DNA of 38,312 nt, from the NCBI GenBank assembly GCA_028876495.1, contig JAGWRO010000047.1, positions 1 through 38,312 on the forward strand. The letters run 5' to 3'. The position numbers and the translations under genes were made by a program. Positions 1 through 8,131 of the stretch are shown here, piece after piece. This stretch comes from Bacteroidota bacterium (GTDB taxonomy: Bacteria > Bacteroidota > Bacteroidia > Chitinophagales > Chitinophagaceae). The notes below the pieces were generated by a model, which made no database searches, was not told where the DNA came from, and was given only the letters and a program-made list of their open reading frames with translations. Every line of letters begins with the position of its first letter. Position 1 is the stretch's first letter.

Positions 1-128
1 GTTCGAACTTTTGCCGCCAGCTTCTTTCAGATTCCACCTCACGATGGACACCCTTGCTCTTGGCTAATGCTTCCGACTGTAACGGCGCATTCGGGACTTC
101 CACCCTATAGTTGATATACATGCCTAAC
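1..128 (-). mobile_element. Group II intron, 5' end (domain I), cut by the window edge
   Basis: Read on the minus strand, this stretch holds blocks typical of domain I of bacterial group II introns: GGGTGGAAGTCCCGAA, then AGTCGGAAG, GGTGTCCATCGTGAGGTGG and AATCTGAAAGAAGC, ending in GGCGGCAAA near the edge. The intron would run leftwards out of the window, so its reverse transcriptase and domains V-VI cannot be seen. The 5' boundary is placed at about 128 because GTTAGGCATG just precedes the conserved block, but the exact exon junction is uncertain. The block recognition is from memory of intron sequences, not a covariance-model search. Confidence 0.75.
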
Positions 129-402
129 ATACAAAAAGGGAAAGTAAAAACAATCCCCGTTAATTAAACTAACACTATTTGAGAAAAATTTATTTTCAGT
201 TGCTGAACTTTACCATTATTTGCAATTGCACGGCAAAACTATCACTGCTATGTTATCACTCCATTGCTTAGTTATTAAAAAATAGTTACCATTTTTAAGG
301 AGAGCGGGTTGGTTTGGTGTTGCATTAATTAAAGCGATTAAGAAAAGAGATTTCTTTCTTTTCTATGTAATGTCTTCCAACGCGAACCTTGCGTAAAGGA
401 GT

Positions 403-422
403 AAAACAGGAATTCCTGTTTT
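403..422. repeat. Perfect 20-bp palindrome, terminator-like
   Basis: The sequence AAAACAGGAATTCCTGTTTT is its own reverse complement. As RNA it folds into an 8-bp stem with an AATT loop, followed on the plus strand by TTTGTTTGTTT. That looks like an intrinsic terminator, yet no gene is visible upstream on this strand in the window. It may end a transcript of a lost gene or act in a leader. Confidence 0.4.
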
Positions 423-594
423 TTGTTTGTTTACTACAGATTGGCTGTTAAATATAATTATTACCGTAACCCGGCAACTTAAACAATTAACTTTTTAAAT
501 CTGTGCGCGCAACGCCCTTTAAGGAGAAAGGCACACTAAGAATAAGATTTTTTATTGTGTGAATGCTGTAAAAACTCTGATGGGGCTGAAACAC

Positions 595-610
595 AAAGGC
601 AATTGCCTTT
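595..610. repeat. Perfect 16-bp palindrome
   Basis: AAAGGCAATTGCCTTT is exactly self-complementary, with a central AATT like the palindrome at 403-422. It could be a protein-binding dyad or a small RNA hairpin. No U-run follows, so a terminator is less likely. Confidence 0.35.
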
Positions 611-755
611 ATAGATTTTAGTTTACCTGCAAAGCTCGCTGCATTAGACTACCTTTAATTGTAGTGGCATAAAGATGCTTTTCAATTCCCCTGTTAATTA
701 AGCCAAAACATTTATACAGAATTTTTAAAACAAAACATCTTTATACTGACAAAAT

Positions 756-2021
756 ATGAATAAACAAAAATCAGATGAGTTAATTATTGCTAAAAAAGAA
801 ATTGCTTTTCAGGATAAGGAGATGGGAAAACGGGCAGCAGAGTTAATCATTGCCAACAAAGAACTTACTTTTCAAAACGAAGAGAAAGAAAAACGGGCAG
901 CAGAGTTAATCATTGCCAACAAAGAACTTACTTTTCAAAACGAAGAGAAAGAAAAACTGGCAGCCGAGTTAATCATTGCTAACAAAGAACTTACTTTTCA
1001 AAACGAAGAGAAAGAAAAACGGGCAGCCGAGTTAATTATTGCCAACAAAGAACTTGCCTTTCAAAACGAAGAGAAAGAAAAACTGGCAGCCGAGTTAATC
1101 ATTGCCAACAGAGAACTTGCCTTTCAAAATGAAGAGAAAGAAAAACGGGCAGCCGAGTTAATCATAGCCAACAAAGAACTTGCCTTTCAAAATGAAGAAA
1201 AAGAAAAACGGGCAGCCGAGTTAATCATTGTCAACAGGGAACTTAAGCATGCAGAAGATGATATTCGGAAACTTAATGAAGAATTAGAGCAAAAGGTAAT
1301 TGAACGCACTGCACAATTGGAATCTGCCAACCAGGAACTTGGATCATTTTCCTACTCGGTATCACACGATTTACGAGCCCCTATAAGGGCTATCAACGGA
1401 TATACCAGAATTTTGATGGAAGATTACACCGAAAAATTTGATACTGACGGAACGAAAGTTCTCCATTCTATTATACGAAATTCAAAAAAAATGGGTGAAC
1501 TGATTGATGATTTGCTTGCATTTTCCAAATTAGGGAGAAAACAGGTAACTGTATCAGAAATGAATATGACTACGCTGGTAAAATTAGTAAGAGAAGAATT
1601 ATTATTTGAGGAAGGTGAAAACATTCCCGAATTTAATTTGAATGAGCTCCCAAACGCTAAAGGAGATCAGTCTTTAATTAAACAAGTGTGGATTAATCTA
1701 ATTTCCAATGCCATTAAATATTCAAAGTACAAGCCAAAAACAAGGATCGAAATCGGGGGTTATGAAAAAGACAGTATTGTTGTTTATTATATAAGAGATT
1801 ATGGAGCGGGATTTGATATGCAATACTATGATAAACTTTTTGGTGTTTTTCAGCGATTACATTCGCAGGAAGAATTTGAAGGTACGGGTATTGGCCTGGC
1901 CATAGTACAAAAAATTGTGAATCGACATAATGGAGCAGTCTGGGCAGAATCAAAAATAAACGAAGGATCTTGCTTTTATTTCAGCTTGCCAGCCTGGCAG
2001 GGAGGCTCACCAGGGTATTAA
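756..2021 (+). CDS. Cytoplasmic histidine kinase with 21-residue repeat coiled coil
   Basis: This sensor histidine kinase is predicted to phosphorylate the response regulator encoded next. Residues 8-154 are seven tandem copies of a 21-residue unit (ELIIANKEL..QNEEKEK.AA), with a partial eighth copy. Twenty-one residues is three heptads, so a long continuous coiled coil is expected. A HisKA domain follows with the H-box SVSHDLRAP (His204), then an HATPase domain with the N-box NLISNAIKYS, G1 DYGAGFD and G2 GTGIGLAI. There is no membrane segment, PAS or GAF domain, so the signal is probably cytosolic or received through a partner. The downstream regulator starts 18 bases after the stop. The kinase assignment is firm; the stimulus is unknown. 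Confidence 0.93.
   Translation: MNKQKSDELIIAKKEIAFQDKEMGKRAAELIIANKELTFQNEEKEKRAAELIIANKELTFQNEEKEKLAAELIIANKELTFQNEEKEKRAAELIIANKELAFQNEEKEKLAAELIIANRELAFQNEEKEKRAAELIIANKELAFQNEEKEKRAAELIIVNRELKHAEDDIRKLNEELEQKVIERTAQLESANQELGSFSYSVSHDLRAPIRAINGYTRILMEDYTEKFDTDGTKVLHSIIRNSKKMGELIDDLLAFSKLGRKQVTVSEMNMTTLVKLVREELLFEEGENIPEFNLNELPNAKGDQSLIKQVWINLISNAIKYSKYKPKTRIEIGGYEKDSIVVYYIRDYGAGFDMQYYDKLFGVFQRLHSQEEFEGTGIGLAIVQKIVNRHNGAVWAESKINEGSCFYFSLPAWQGGSPGY
777..1217 (+). repeat. 63-bp tandem repeat array (7 copies)
   Basis: Seven in-frame 63-bp units run at 777, 840, 903, 966, 1029, 1092 and 1155, each coding one 21-residue coiled-coil module. Inner copies are nearly identical at the DNA level and differ mainly at synonymous sites and at a few codons (K/R, T/A, R/L). 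That implies recent duplication or gene conversion. A further partial copy starts at 1218. A related single unit sits in the kinase gene at 3169-3231. Confidence 0.95.
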
Positions 2022-2039
2022 CCCATAAATCAAAAACAT

Positions 2040-2480
2040 GTGAATTACAATAACGTTGAAATTTTATTTGTCGAGGATAGTATAGAGGATGCAACTCTCA
2101 CCATTCGCGCCCTCGCAAAAAACGGCTTTACCAACAAACTTCTACACGTAAAAGACGGAGCAGAAGCGCTGGATTTTATTTATTGCAAAGGGAAATATGC
2201 TTTAAGGAATAATAATGAAAATCCTAAACTGATTTTACTCGATCTGAAGATGCCAAAAGTATCAGGAATGCAGGTACTGGAAAAAGTGAAATCCGATCCA
2301 AAATTTAAAACCATCCCCGTTGTAATACTTACATCCTCGAAAGAAGATCCTGATGTGGAAAAATGTTATGCATTAGGTGCAAACAGCTATATCGTAAAAC
2401 CTGTTGATAGCCATAATTATTTTAATGCTATAACTGGGATCGGATTATATTGGATGATATTAAGCGAGCCCCCTAATTAA
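2040..2480 (+). CDS. Single-domain response regulator (Rcp1-like CheY)
   Basis: This 146-residue protein is a stand-alone receiver domain with no output domain, like the Rcp1 regulators that partner phytochrome-type kinases. The acidic pair is Glu12-Asp13, the phosphoacceptor is Asp68 in LILLDLKMPK, the switch residue is Thr98 in VVILTSS, and Lys120 is conserved in IVKP. The start is GTG at 2040: the ATG at 2038 is out of frame and is followed at once by TGA. It follows the kinase gene by 18 bases, so it is probably cotranscribed with it and receives its phosphate. The last residues after KPVD diverge from a normal final helix, so the C-terminus may be slightly altered. Confidence 0.9.
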   Translation: MNYNNVEILFVEDSIEDATLTIRALAKNGFTNKLLHVKDGAEALDFIYCKGKYALRNNNENPKLILLDLKMPKVSGMQVLEKVKSDPKFKTIPVVILTSSKEDPDVEKCYALGANSYIVKPVDSHNYFNAITGIGLYWMILSEPPN

Positions 2481-2742
2481 TGGAAAACGATTTAATAAAA
2501 TCTGCCGGAAGATGAAACAAATCCAATTAACCAAATGATGAGATTCTTCTTTTGTCAGACAGTTCCATAGAACCGTTTCATTTTGAAACTTGTATAAAAA
2601 AGGCTACTAAGTGTTTCAAAAAATACTCACAAAATCTACCCGCTCATTCTTTCATAAAATAAACTATGGTATTAGTGGTTTTATGATCTATAAAAAGGGA
2701 TTAAAACAATTCGCTTTCCGAAGATTTTTAAATAAAAAAATA

Positions 2743-4047
2743 ATGTCACCCAATCTTAAAATACTAATTCTTGAAGACAACCAAAGTGATGCAGATTTAA
2801 TAGATCACGAATTAAAAAAATCTGAATTGAGCTTTAGCTCTGAAATTGTTCAAACCCGCGAAGAATATGAAAATGCTCTTCAAAATTTTAATCCTGATAT
2901 AATATTATCCGATTATTCCCTACCTGCTTTTGACGCAGTCACAGCTTTCCACATTAAACAAAATAAATGCCGGCATATCCCTTTTATTATTGTTTCGGGT
3001 GTAATTGGAGAAGAAAACGCAGTTGAGCTTATTAAGAATGGTATTACCGATTATACATTAAAGGATAAATTATTTACATTATCCCCAAAAATTAACAGGG
3101 CACTAAAGGACGCAGAAGAAAGAAAGGAAAGAGAAATTATTACTGAAAAATTAAAAATACAAACGACAGAATTAATCATTGCTAACAAAGAACTTGCCTT
3201 ACAAAACAAAGAAAAAGAAAAACAGGCAGCAGATTTAATCATCTTGACGGAAGCATTAAAAACTCAGAAAGAAGCATTAAGGAAGGCAAATGATGAACTC
3301 GAAAAACGGGTTTCTGAAAGGACCAGCGAACTGGAAAACCTAAACCATGAACTAAAGGATCTGAATGTATCAAAGGATAAGTTTCTATCGGTTATTTCCC
3401 ACGATCTGCGTAATCCCTTAACGGCTTTACTGATTGCATCAGATCAAGTAAGCCGCGATACAGAAAATCATATTTTTGACAACATACAGCCATTTGCAAA
3501 AATCATCCATAGCTCTACTCAAAATATTCTTCAGCAATTGAATGAACTGGTCGAATGGGCCAAAATGCAACAGGAAAAAACAACTTTAAATCCTGAAAAG
3601 CTTCATTTGGTTAGTTCAGTAGACCGGAGTTTTGAATTGTTAAAAGCAAATGCCACACAAAAAAATATTACTCTTGAAAACAAAGTGCCTCCTGATATTT
3701 ATGTAAAAGCAGATTCATTAATGCTTCGTTCTATTCTTCAAAACATTGTTACTAATTCTATTAAATATACTCCGCAAGGCGGGTTGGTAAGCGTAATTGC
3801 CAAACATATAGATAAGATGGTGGAAGTTTGTATTATTGATTCTGGTATTGGAATGGATGCAGAAGCAAAGGAAAATCTTTTCACAAAATCGAATTTTTAC
3901 TCGTTAACCGGCACCAATAATGAAGCAGGTTCAGGGCTGGGCTTAACACTTGTAAAGGATTTCGTCACCCAACACGGGGGTACTTTAAGTGTTGAAAGCG
4001 AAATAAAAAAAGGAACCTGCATTTCTTTTACCGTGCCTGGTAATTAA
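2743..4047 (+). CDS. Receiver-histidine kinase protein (REC-coiled coil-HisKA-HATPase)
   Basis: The protein begins with a receiver domain (acidic Glu11-Asp12, phosphoacceptor Asp57 in LSDYSLP, Ser85, Lys107). It continues through a coiled coil of about residues 115-205 and ends in a kinase module (His220 in SVISHDLRNP, N-box QNIVTNSIKY, G1 DSGIGMD, G2 GSGLGLTLV). Input by phosphotransfer to the N-terminal receiver would control the kinase, so it may act downstream of the two genes before it. The ATG at 2743 puts the receiver at the normal N-terminus. The frame stays open to a GTG at 2611, giving 44 more residues with no recognisable domain, so a longer form is possible but less likely. Residues 143-163 repeat the 21-residue module of the first kinase. 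Confidence 0.9.
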   Translation: MSPNLKILILEDNQSDADLIDHELKKSELSFSSEIVQTREEYENALQNFNPDIILSDYSLPAFDAVTAFHIKQNKCRHIPFIIVSGVIGEENAVELIKNGITDYTLKDKLFTLSPKINRALKDAEERKEREIITEKLKIQTTELIIANKELALQNKEKEKQAADLIILTEALKTQKEALRKANDELEKRVSERTSELENLNHELKDLNVSKDKFLSVISHDLRNPLTALLIASDQVSRDTENHIFDNIQPFAKIIHSSTQNILQQLNELVEWAKMQQEKTTLNPEKLHLVSSVDRSFELLKANATQKNITLENKVPPDIYVKADSLMLRSILQNIVTNSIKYTPQGGLVSVIAKHIDKMVEVCIIDSGIGMDAEAKENLFTKSNFYSLTGTNNEAGSGLGLTLVKDFVTQHGGTLSVESEIKKGTCISFTVPGN

Positions 4048-4078
4048 GCATACCGGGTAATTACAATAGCAAGAGATT

Positions 4079-4954
4079 TCACCTTAGTTTTTTTAAAAAC
4101 GGACTGTTCTCTATAAACAACTTGAAGTTATCCGGGTGCTGAATAATGTAGTCGTGCTCATGCGGGGTATGAATAAAAATAATTTTATTATTGCGTATAA
4201 TCGTTGGCGTTACATTGGATTCTTCAAGCGAATCTTCCGAAAGGTTAGCATCACTTACCTGTTTCATCATGATTTTTGTTTCATCAAAAGTGCCACCGTG
4301 GTCGGTATATAAATCTATAAAGCGATGATGCTTATCAGCGGTTAACCAATCGATAAATTGATCCCTGTTTGCATACAAGGCATCAAACAAAATCACTTCG
4401 TTTACAGGTACATTACCGTTTTGTAAGATGTGGGCCATAACCCTGTAACCACCACTATGTCCGGCAAGAATCACATTTCCTACACGGCCTTTAGCCAGTA
4501 TAACGTGCATGCGTACCAGATTTTGAAGCACGTCATTTACCAGGTTGTGAAACGTGTTTTTTTGTTCCAGCTTTCCACCATAACTATCGGGTGCATCTTT
4601 AGCGGTTTCTGCCAATACCAAAACCGCATTAACGTATGCTTCGGCAAATTGTCTTGATAAACCATATCTTATTAAAGCGCTGTCAATATTATTATTCCAT
4701 CCATGAAACCAGAAGATCATATTTACTTTTTTCTTCGCGACAAAATTCTTTGGGGTAATAATAATTACCGAACTATCCGAGTAATGATCTGCTGTATTGT
4801 ACATTACTTTGTTGTAAACATGTCCGTTCAATCTTCCCGTATCAGGGAAAGAAGTATTTGAAGAAGTTATTTTAAATTGATGTAGCGGAAGTTGGCAAAT
4901 ACCTGTAATATAGGTAAATAGTAAAACGGAGAGTATTGAAAGTCTTTGCATCAT
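4079..4954 (-). CDS. Exported alpha/beta-hydrolase-fold protein
   Basis: This 291-residue protein starts with a hydrophobic signal sequence (about residues 4-20). A hydrolase fold is suggested by the oxyanion-type HG in FWFHGW (residues 81-86), the nucleophile elbow AGHSGG with Ser167, an acidic candidate at Asp191 in ILFDALYA, and a late His at 265 or 267 in HEHDY. It probably acts in the periplasm or outside the cell as an esterase or peptidase-like enzyme; the substrate cannot be read from sequence. It converges on the kinase gene with only 31 bases between stops. The gene is monocistronic as far as can be seen. The triad beyond Ser167 is inferred from order and spacing only. Confidence 0.7.
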   Translation of the reverse strand: MMQRLSILSVLLFTYITGICQLPLHQFKITSSNTSFPDTGRLNGHVYNKVMYNTADHYSDSSVIIITPKNFVAKKKVNMIFWFHGWNNNIDSALIRYGLSRQFAEAYVNAVLVLAETAKDAPDSYGGKLEQKNTFHNLVNDVLQNLVRMHVILAKGRVGNVILAGHSGGYRVMAHILQNGNVPVNEVILFDALYANRDQFIDWLTADKHHRFIDLYTDHGGTFDETKIMMKQVSDANLSEDSLEESNVTPTIIRNNKIIFIHTPHEHDYIIQHPDNFKLFIENSPFLKKLR

Positions 4955-5208
4955 ACGCTTATATTTAGCAGTGATAAATATAAGAAATGAAATGGCCTGG
5001 AATATTATTTATTCAGGTCTTTTATTTCATCGATGTCTTTCAACGTAAACGTTGCTTACAAGAGCAGAATAGAAATCATTACTTTTTGCCTGCCTGCTTT
5101 CCCAGCTCCTGCAACAGCAAAACATGGTTGAATAAGATAAATAAGAAAGGTTCCGGATCGTGATCTACCCGGAACCTTTTTGTAAGAAGAAAGCAATTAA
5201 AAAATATT
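4955..5208. other. Intergenic spacer
   Basis: No gene is visible in these 254 bases between two minus-strand genes. The part near 5209 holds a strong hairpin, annotated separately. A small dyad, CAACGTAAACGTTG, is found at about 5041-5054. Confidence 0.5.
5146..5181 (-). terminator. Intrinsic terminator of the lipoprotein gene
   Basis: AAGGTTCCGG (5147-5156) pairs perfectly with CCGGAACCTT (5169-5178) around a 12-base loop. On the minus strand it lies 28 bases past the stop of the gene at 5209-6033 and is followed by TTTCTTATTT. The plus-strand side has a cleaner T-run, but no plus-strand gene precedes it. Confidence 0.7.
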
Positions 5209-6033
5209 TTATCGCCAAACAAATCCTGTAAGACTCACATAATAATTTCCGTTTGAAGCATTTCTGTACACGTTATACTGTGTAGGATAATACGTGTTCG
5301 CAGGAGCAAAATACATGGGCTGCCTGAAAAGGCTGGAACTGTATGAAGTGGCATCCATAAATGCTTTCGTGACCATGGGCTCATAGAAAGTAACGTCGCC
5401 GTTGTAGGAACCATAGATGAATGTTTTGGTGAAATGCCCGCCATTAAATTCCGGTGCAAGGATATCCAGCCAGTGAAGTCCCATTTTAGCAACACCGGCA
5501 GGCCCGGGCACATAGCCGGCGGGAATGTAACCTGCCGGAGGATGATTAGCGAACAGGTAATGGGTAGTGGCATCATCTGCAGGTATGGCCATTTGCGCCG
5601 CAAGACTTATCTTATAAAAATGAAAATCGAAATGGGGAAACGTGTAGATGCCTGGAGGCGGATGCCCCTGTGGATTCCAGTCGAGTTCAAGATGGTCAAA
5701 AGGTGTTACAGTGCCGGCCTTCTGGTGCAGCGGGATAATATAGCTGTTTTCGCCAGTAGCAGGCAACCCCACCATTACGGAATCGGTTAGTTCAAAACCA
5801 ATTTCTACCGGAACGCCGCTATGCGATATGGTAACAAAAGAACGAACCTTGCCGTCTCCCACATGTATCTCCGGGCCTTTGAAGGTGTTGCTTATTTGCG
5901 ATGGATCAACAGCTGCATTATCTGCAATTCCTTTATTGCCCTGCGGATGTAATTGATTCATTTCCTTTTGACAGGAAATTACCAGGATTGATGAAAAAAA
6001 CACCAACACCGGGAAAGATAAAATTTGTTTCAT
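5209..6033 (-). CDS. Lipoprotein resembling the DUF5602/TTHB210-like family
   Basis: The protein has a typical lipoprotein signal: a hydrophobic run, then LVIS followed by Cys21, so it is probably lipid-anchored in the envelope. The mature part has His- and aromatic-rich motifs (PHFDFHFY, MGLHWLD, FIYGSYNG and EPMVTKAF) that I associate from memory with DUF5602/TTHB210-like proteins, whose function is not established. The paired histidines could bind a metal, but this is a guess. No Asp directly follows the lipobox Cys. It stands alone, followed by its own terminator, with no clear partner nearby. Family assignment is moderate; lipoprotein status is strong. Confidence 0.65.
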   Translation of the reverse strand: MKQILSFPVLVFFSSILVISCQKEMNQLHPQGNKGIADNAAVDPSQISNTFKGPEIHVGDGKVRSFVTISHSGVPVEIGFELTDSVMVGLPATGENSYIIPLHQKAGTVTPFDHLELDWNPQGHPPPGIYTFPHFDFHFYKISLAAQMAIPADDATTHYLFANHPPAGYIPAGYVPGPAGVAKMGLHWLDILAPEFNGGHFTKTFIYGSYNGDVTFYEPMVTKAFMDATSYSSSLFRQPMYFAPANTYYPTQYNVYRNASNGNYYVSLTGFVWR

Positions 6034-6126
6034 ACTATTTAATTTTCGGTTATACTTTTTATTGGTAAGATGTTCTTGGTGTTAAAAATAATATCAAAAA
6101 AAAAAGTTCAAGGCAAATTGAGACAA

Positions 6127-6147
6127 ACGTCATTTGAAATGAGACGT
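6127..6147. promoter_or_regulatory. Imperfect dyad upstream of the LytS-like kinase
   Basis: ACGTCATTTGAAATGAGACGT is symmetrical except for a two-base bulge. It lies between the divergent lipoprotein and LytS-like genes, so it could be an operator. There is no direct evidence of binding. Confidence 0.25.
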
Positions 6148-6201
6148 AAAGCATGACAGGTTTTACCAACAACATTCAGCAAGCGTTTTATTGTTGTCCA
6201 T

Positions 6202-7347
6202 ATGGTCAATATGGTTATTAGTCGCAAATCTTTTTTGGGACCTTTAAAAATCTTAATTTTAGTATCTATCCTGAGCGGCATGAACTTTTCATTAACAGCC
6301 ATCGAAAAAAGAAAACCGGTAACCCGGGTGGTATTGCATATCATTTTCTGGGTGTGCATTGTCTTTTATTTTGCCTGGGGCTTTGGGCTAGCAAAAAATA
6401 CACGGGAAGGCTTACTATATTCCCTGCTATACCTTCCCGGAAATTTACTGATGACCTATACGCTCCTCTATTTTCTAACACCGGTATATCTTGTCAGGAA
6501 AAAATACATATATTTTTTTACCGGCCTTTTGCTGCTGCTTATTATTTGTTCCTGCTATGCTGTTTTTGCCAATATGCTAATGGGAGTTTCTCCGGGAAAT
6601 TTCAAACAAACAAGTGTGGACACCGGTCAAAACGTATTGCCGTTTATTAATGTAGCGGGTATTGCATTTTCCATAAAATTTTTAGAAAACTGGCGCATGC
6701 AAAGACGACAAACTACAGTGGCTCAAAATGCCCAATTGCAGGCAGAGCTTGAATTGTTGAAAGCACAGGTTCACCCTCATTTTTTGTTTAATACTCTCAA
6801 TAACCTGTACTCGCACACACTTGAGCAATCTGACCTTGCTCCCGGCATCGTACTGAAGCTTTCACACCTCCTTCGGTTTATGCTATACGAAAGCAAGTCG
6901 CCGGAAATACCTCTCAAAACAGAGGTGCACATCATTCAGTCTTACATGGAACTTGAACAGGTTCGTTATGGCAACAGGCTTGATGTGTCATTTGTATGCC
7001 GGGGCGAGCTTAATGATAAAAAAATTGCGCCGTTGCTGTTGTTGCCCTTTGTTGAAAATGCTTATAAACATGGACCCAGCCAGCAGTTAGACCTTTGCTG
7101 GATCAGCTTTGACCTGGCAGTTGAAGATAGCAAGATCAAGTTTAAGCTAATCAACAGTTTTGATGCAGATGAAGGAATTAAGACAGAAATGAATAATTGC
7201 GGAATGGGGCTCCAAAATGTAAAACGAAGGCTGGAACTTATTTACCCAAACAAGTATTCGCTGGACATAAGAGCAGAAGATAATATGTTTATAGTGAACC
7301 TTGACTTGCAAATAGATTGCCCTAACGAAAATATCCGGGCAGCATAG
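6202..7347 (+). CDS. LytS/YehU-type membrane sensor histidine kinase
   Basis: The N-terminal part has about four hydrophobic segments (roughly 43-62, 72-95, 103-127 and 145-160). A His_kinase (LytS family) module follows, with its H-box QVHPHFLFNTLNNLY (conserved His193) and the ATP-binding motif LPFVENAYKHG, then GMGLQNVKRRL. It should phosphorylate the LytTR regulator encoded 21 bases downstream. Such pairs are common in Bacteroidota and often control neighbouring or envelope genes. The start is uncertain: ATG 6202 is the longest form, but ATG 6280 (MNFSLTAIEKRKP) leaves the usual short cytosolic stretch before the first membrane helix and may be the real start. Confidence 0.88.
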   Translation: MVNMVISRKSFLGPLKILILVSILSGMNFSLTAIEKRKPVTRVVLHIIFWVCIVFYFAWGFGLAKNTREGLLYSLLYLPGNLLMTYTLLYFLTPVYLVRKKYIYFFTGLLLLLIICSCYAVFANMLMGVSPGNFKQTSVDTGQNVLPFINVAGIAFSIKFLENWRMQRRQTTVAQNAQLQAELELLKAQVHPHFLFNTLNNLYSHTLEQSDLAPGIVLKLSHLLRFMLYESKSPEIPLKTEVHIIQSYMELEQVRYGNRLDVSFVCRGELNDKKIAPLLLLPFVENAYKHGPSQQLDLCWISFDLAVEDSKIKFKLINSFDADEGIKTEMNNCGMGLQNVKRRLELIYPNKYSLDIRAEDNMFIVNLDLQIDCPNENIRAA

Positions 7348-7368
7348 TTACCCGCTAAATGAAATGGT

Positions 7369-8085
7369 ATGAAATGGAAATGCCTTATTGCAGATGATGA
7401 GCCTCCTGCCACCAGGATACTGGAGAAATATATTTCAATGACCCAAGAGCTCGAACTGGCAGGAATATGCCGGAATGCATTCGAGGTATTGCCCCTGGTA
7501 AAATCAACAGAAATTAACCTTATGTTTTTGGATATCCACATGCCAAAGTTGTCGGGCCTCAGCCTCATGAACTCTTTGTCAAACCCACCCAAAGTAATAT
7601 TTACTACGGCCTATAAAGAATATGCAGCCAATGCATTTGATATGGATGCAATAGATTACCTGGTAAAACCGGTTTCTTTTGAACGTTTCCTGAAAGCAGT
7701 GGATAAATTATCAAGATATGATTCCTTTCCTGCAAAGAATGCATTCCTGCAGGACCAAAACGGGTTTCTCTATTTTCGTTCAAACCGTAAAATGGTAAAA
7801 GTCTTTCTGTCTGACATATTATATATTGAAAGCCTGAAGGACTATATAAAAATTTTTCGTAGTAGTGAGCCTGCACTGGTAATTCGTCAGTCAATAGCTT
7901 TAACTGAAGCTATGTTGCCATCTACTGATTTTGTGAGAGTGCACCGTTCATTTATAGTTTCCACAAAACATATAACAGCATTTACTTCCACCGATATCGA
8001 GATCGGTAATATCGAAATTCCCGTGGGACGGCTCTATAGCGAATGCCTCAGGCAAATGCAATCAACCCGCCGGAACAATCTATAA
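7369..8085 (+). CDS. LytTR-family response regulator
   Basis: This 238-residue DNA-binding response regulator has an N-terminal receiver with Asp9-Asp10, phosphoacceptor Asp55 in MFLDIHMPK, Thr80 and Lys100 in YLVKPV. A C-terminal LytTR domain covers about residues 130-235 and contains ILYIESLKDYIKIF and FVRVHRSFIV. It is the cognate partner of the LytS-like kinase just upstream, and the two are almost certainly cotranscribed. Several ATGs crowd the start (7359, 7364, 7369); the one at 7369 fits the receiver N-terminus. Its targets are not visible here. Confidence 0.93.
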   Translation: MKWKCLIADDEPPATRILEKYISMTQELELAGICRNAFEVLPLVKSTEINLMFLDIHMPKLSGLSLMNSLSNPPKVIFTTAYKEYAANAFDMDAIDYLVKPVSFERFLKAVDKLSRYDSFPAKNAFLQDQNGFLYFRSNRKMVKVFLSDILYIESLKDYIKIFRSSEPALVIRQSIALTEAMLPSTDFVRVHRSFIVSTKHITAFTSTDIEIGNIEIPVGRLYSECLRQMQSTRRNNL

Positions 8086-8131
8086 CAAACAGCCTGGTCC
8101 AGGTCTCTGGCATGAACTATACAATATTATG

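Larger units (their letters stand above)
129..755. other. Gene-free AT-rich region with palindromes
   Basis: I see no convincing coding region on either strand. The stretch lies between the group II intron end and the first kinase gene. It holds two perfect palindromes, each with a central AATT (403-422 and 595-610), and an imperfect stem near 514-532 (GCCCTTT facing AAAGGC). The region could be the 5' exon side of the intron, a decayed gene, or the long leader of the kinase operon. No clear -7 box is visible directly upstream of the kinase. Confidence 0.5.

Noticed and set aside
2611-2742. 44-residue N-terminal extension of the receiver-kinase from a GTG
   Set aside because: No domain or signal is recognisable and ATG 2743 places the receiver correctly.
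5041-5054. CAACGTAAACGTTG dyad as an operator
   Set aside because: Short, isolated, and not near a start codon; too weak to claim.
5235-5603. Alternative minus-strand frame inside the lipoprotein gene
   Set aside because: Overlaps a gene with a clear lipobox and has no domain of its own.
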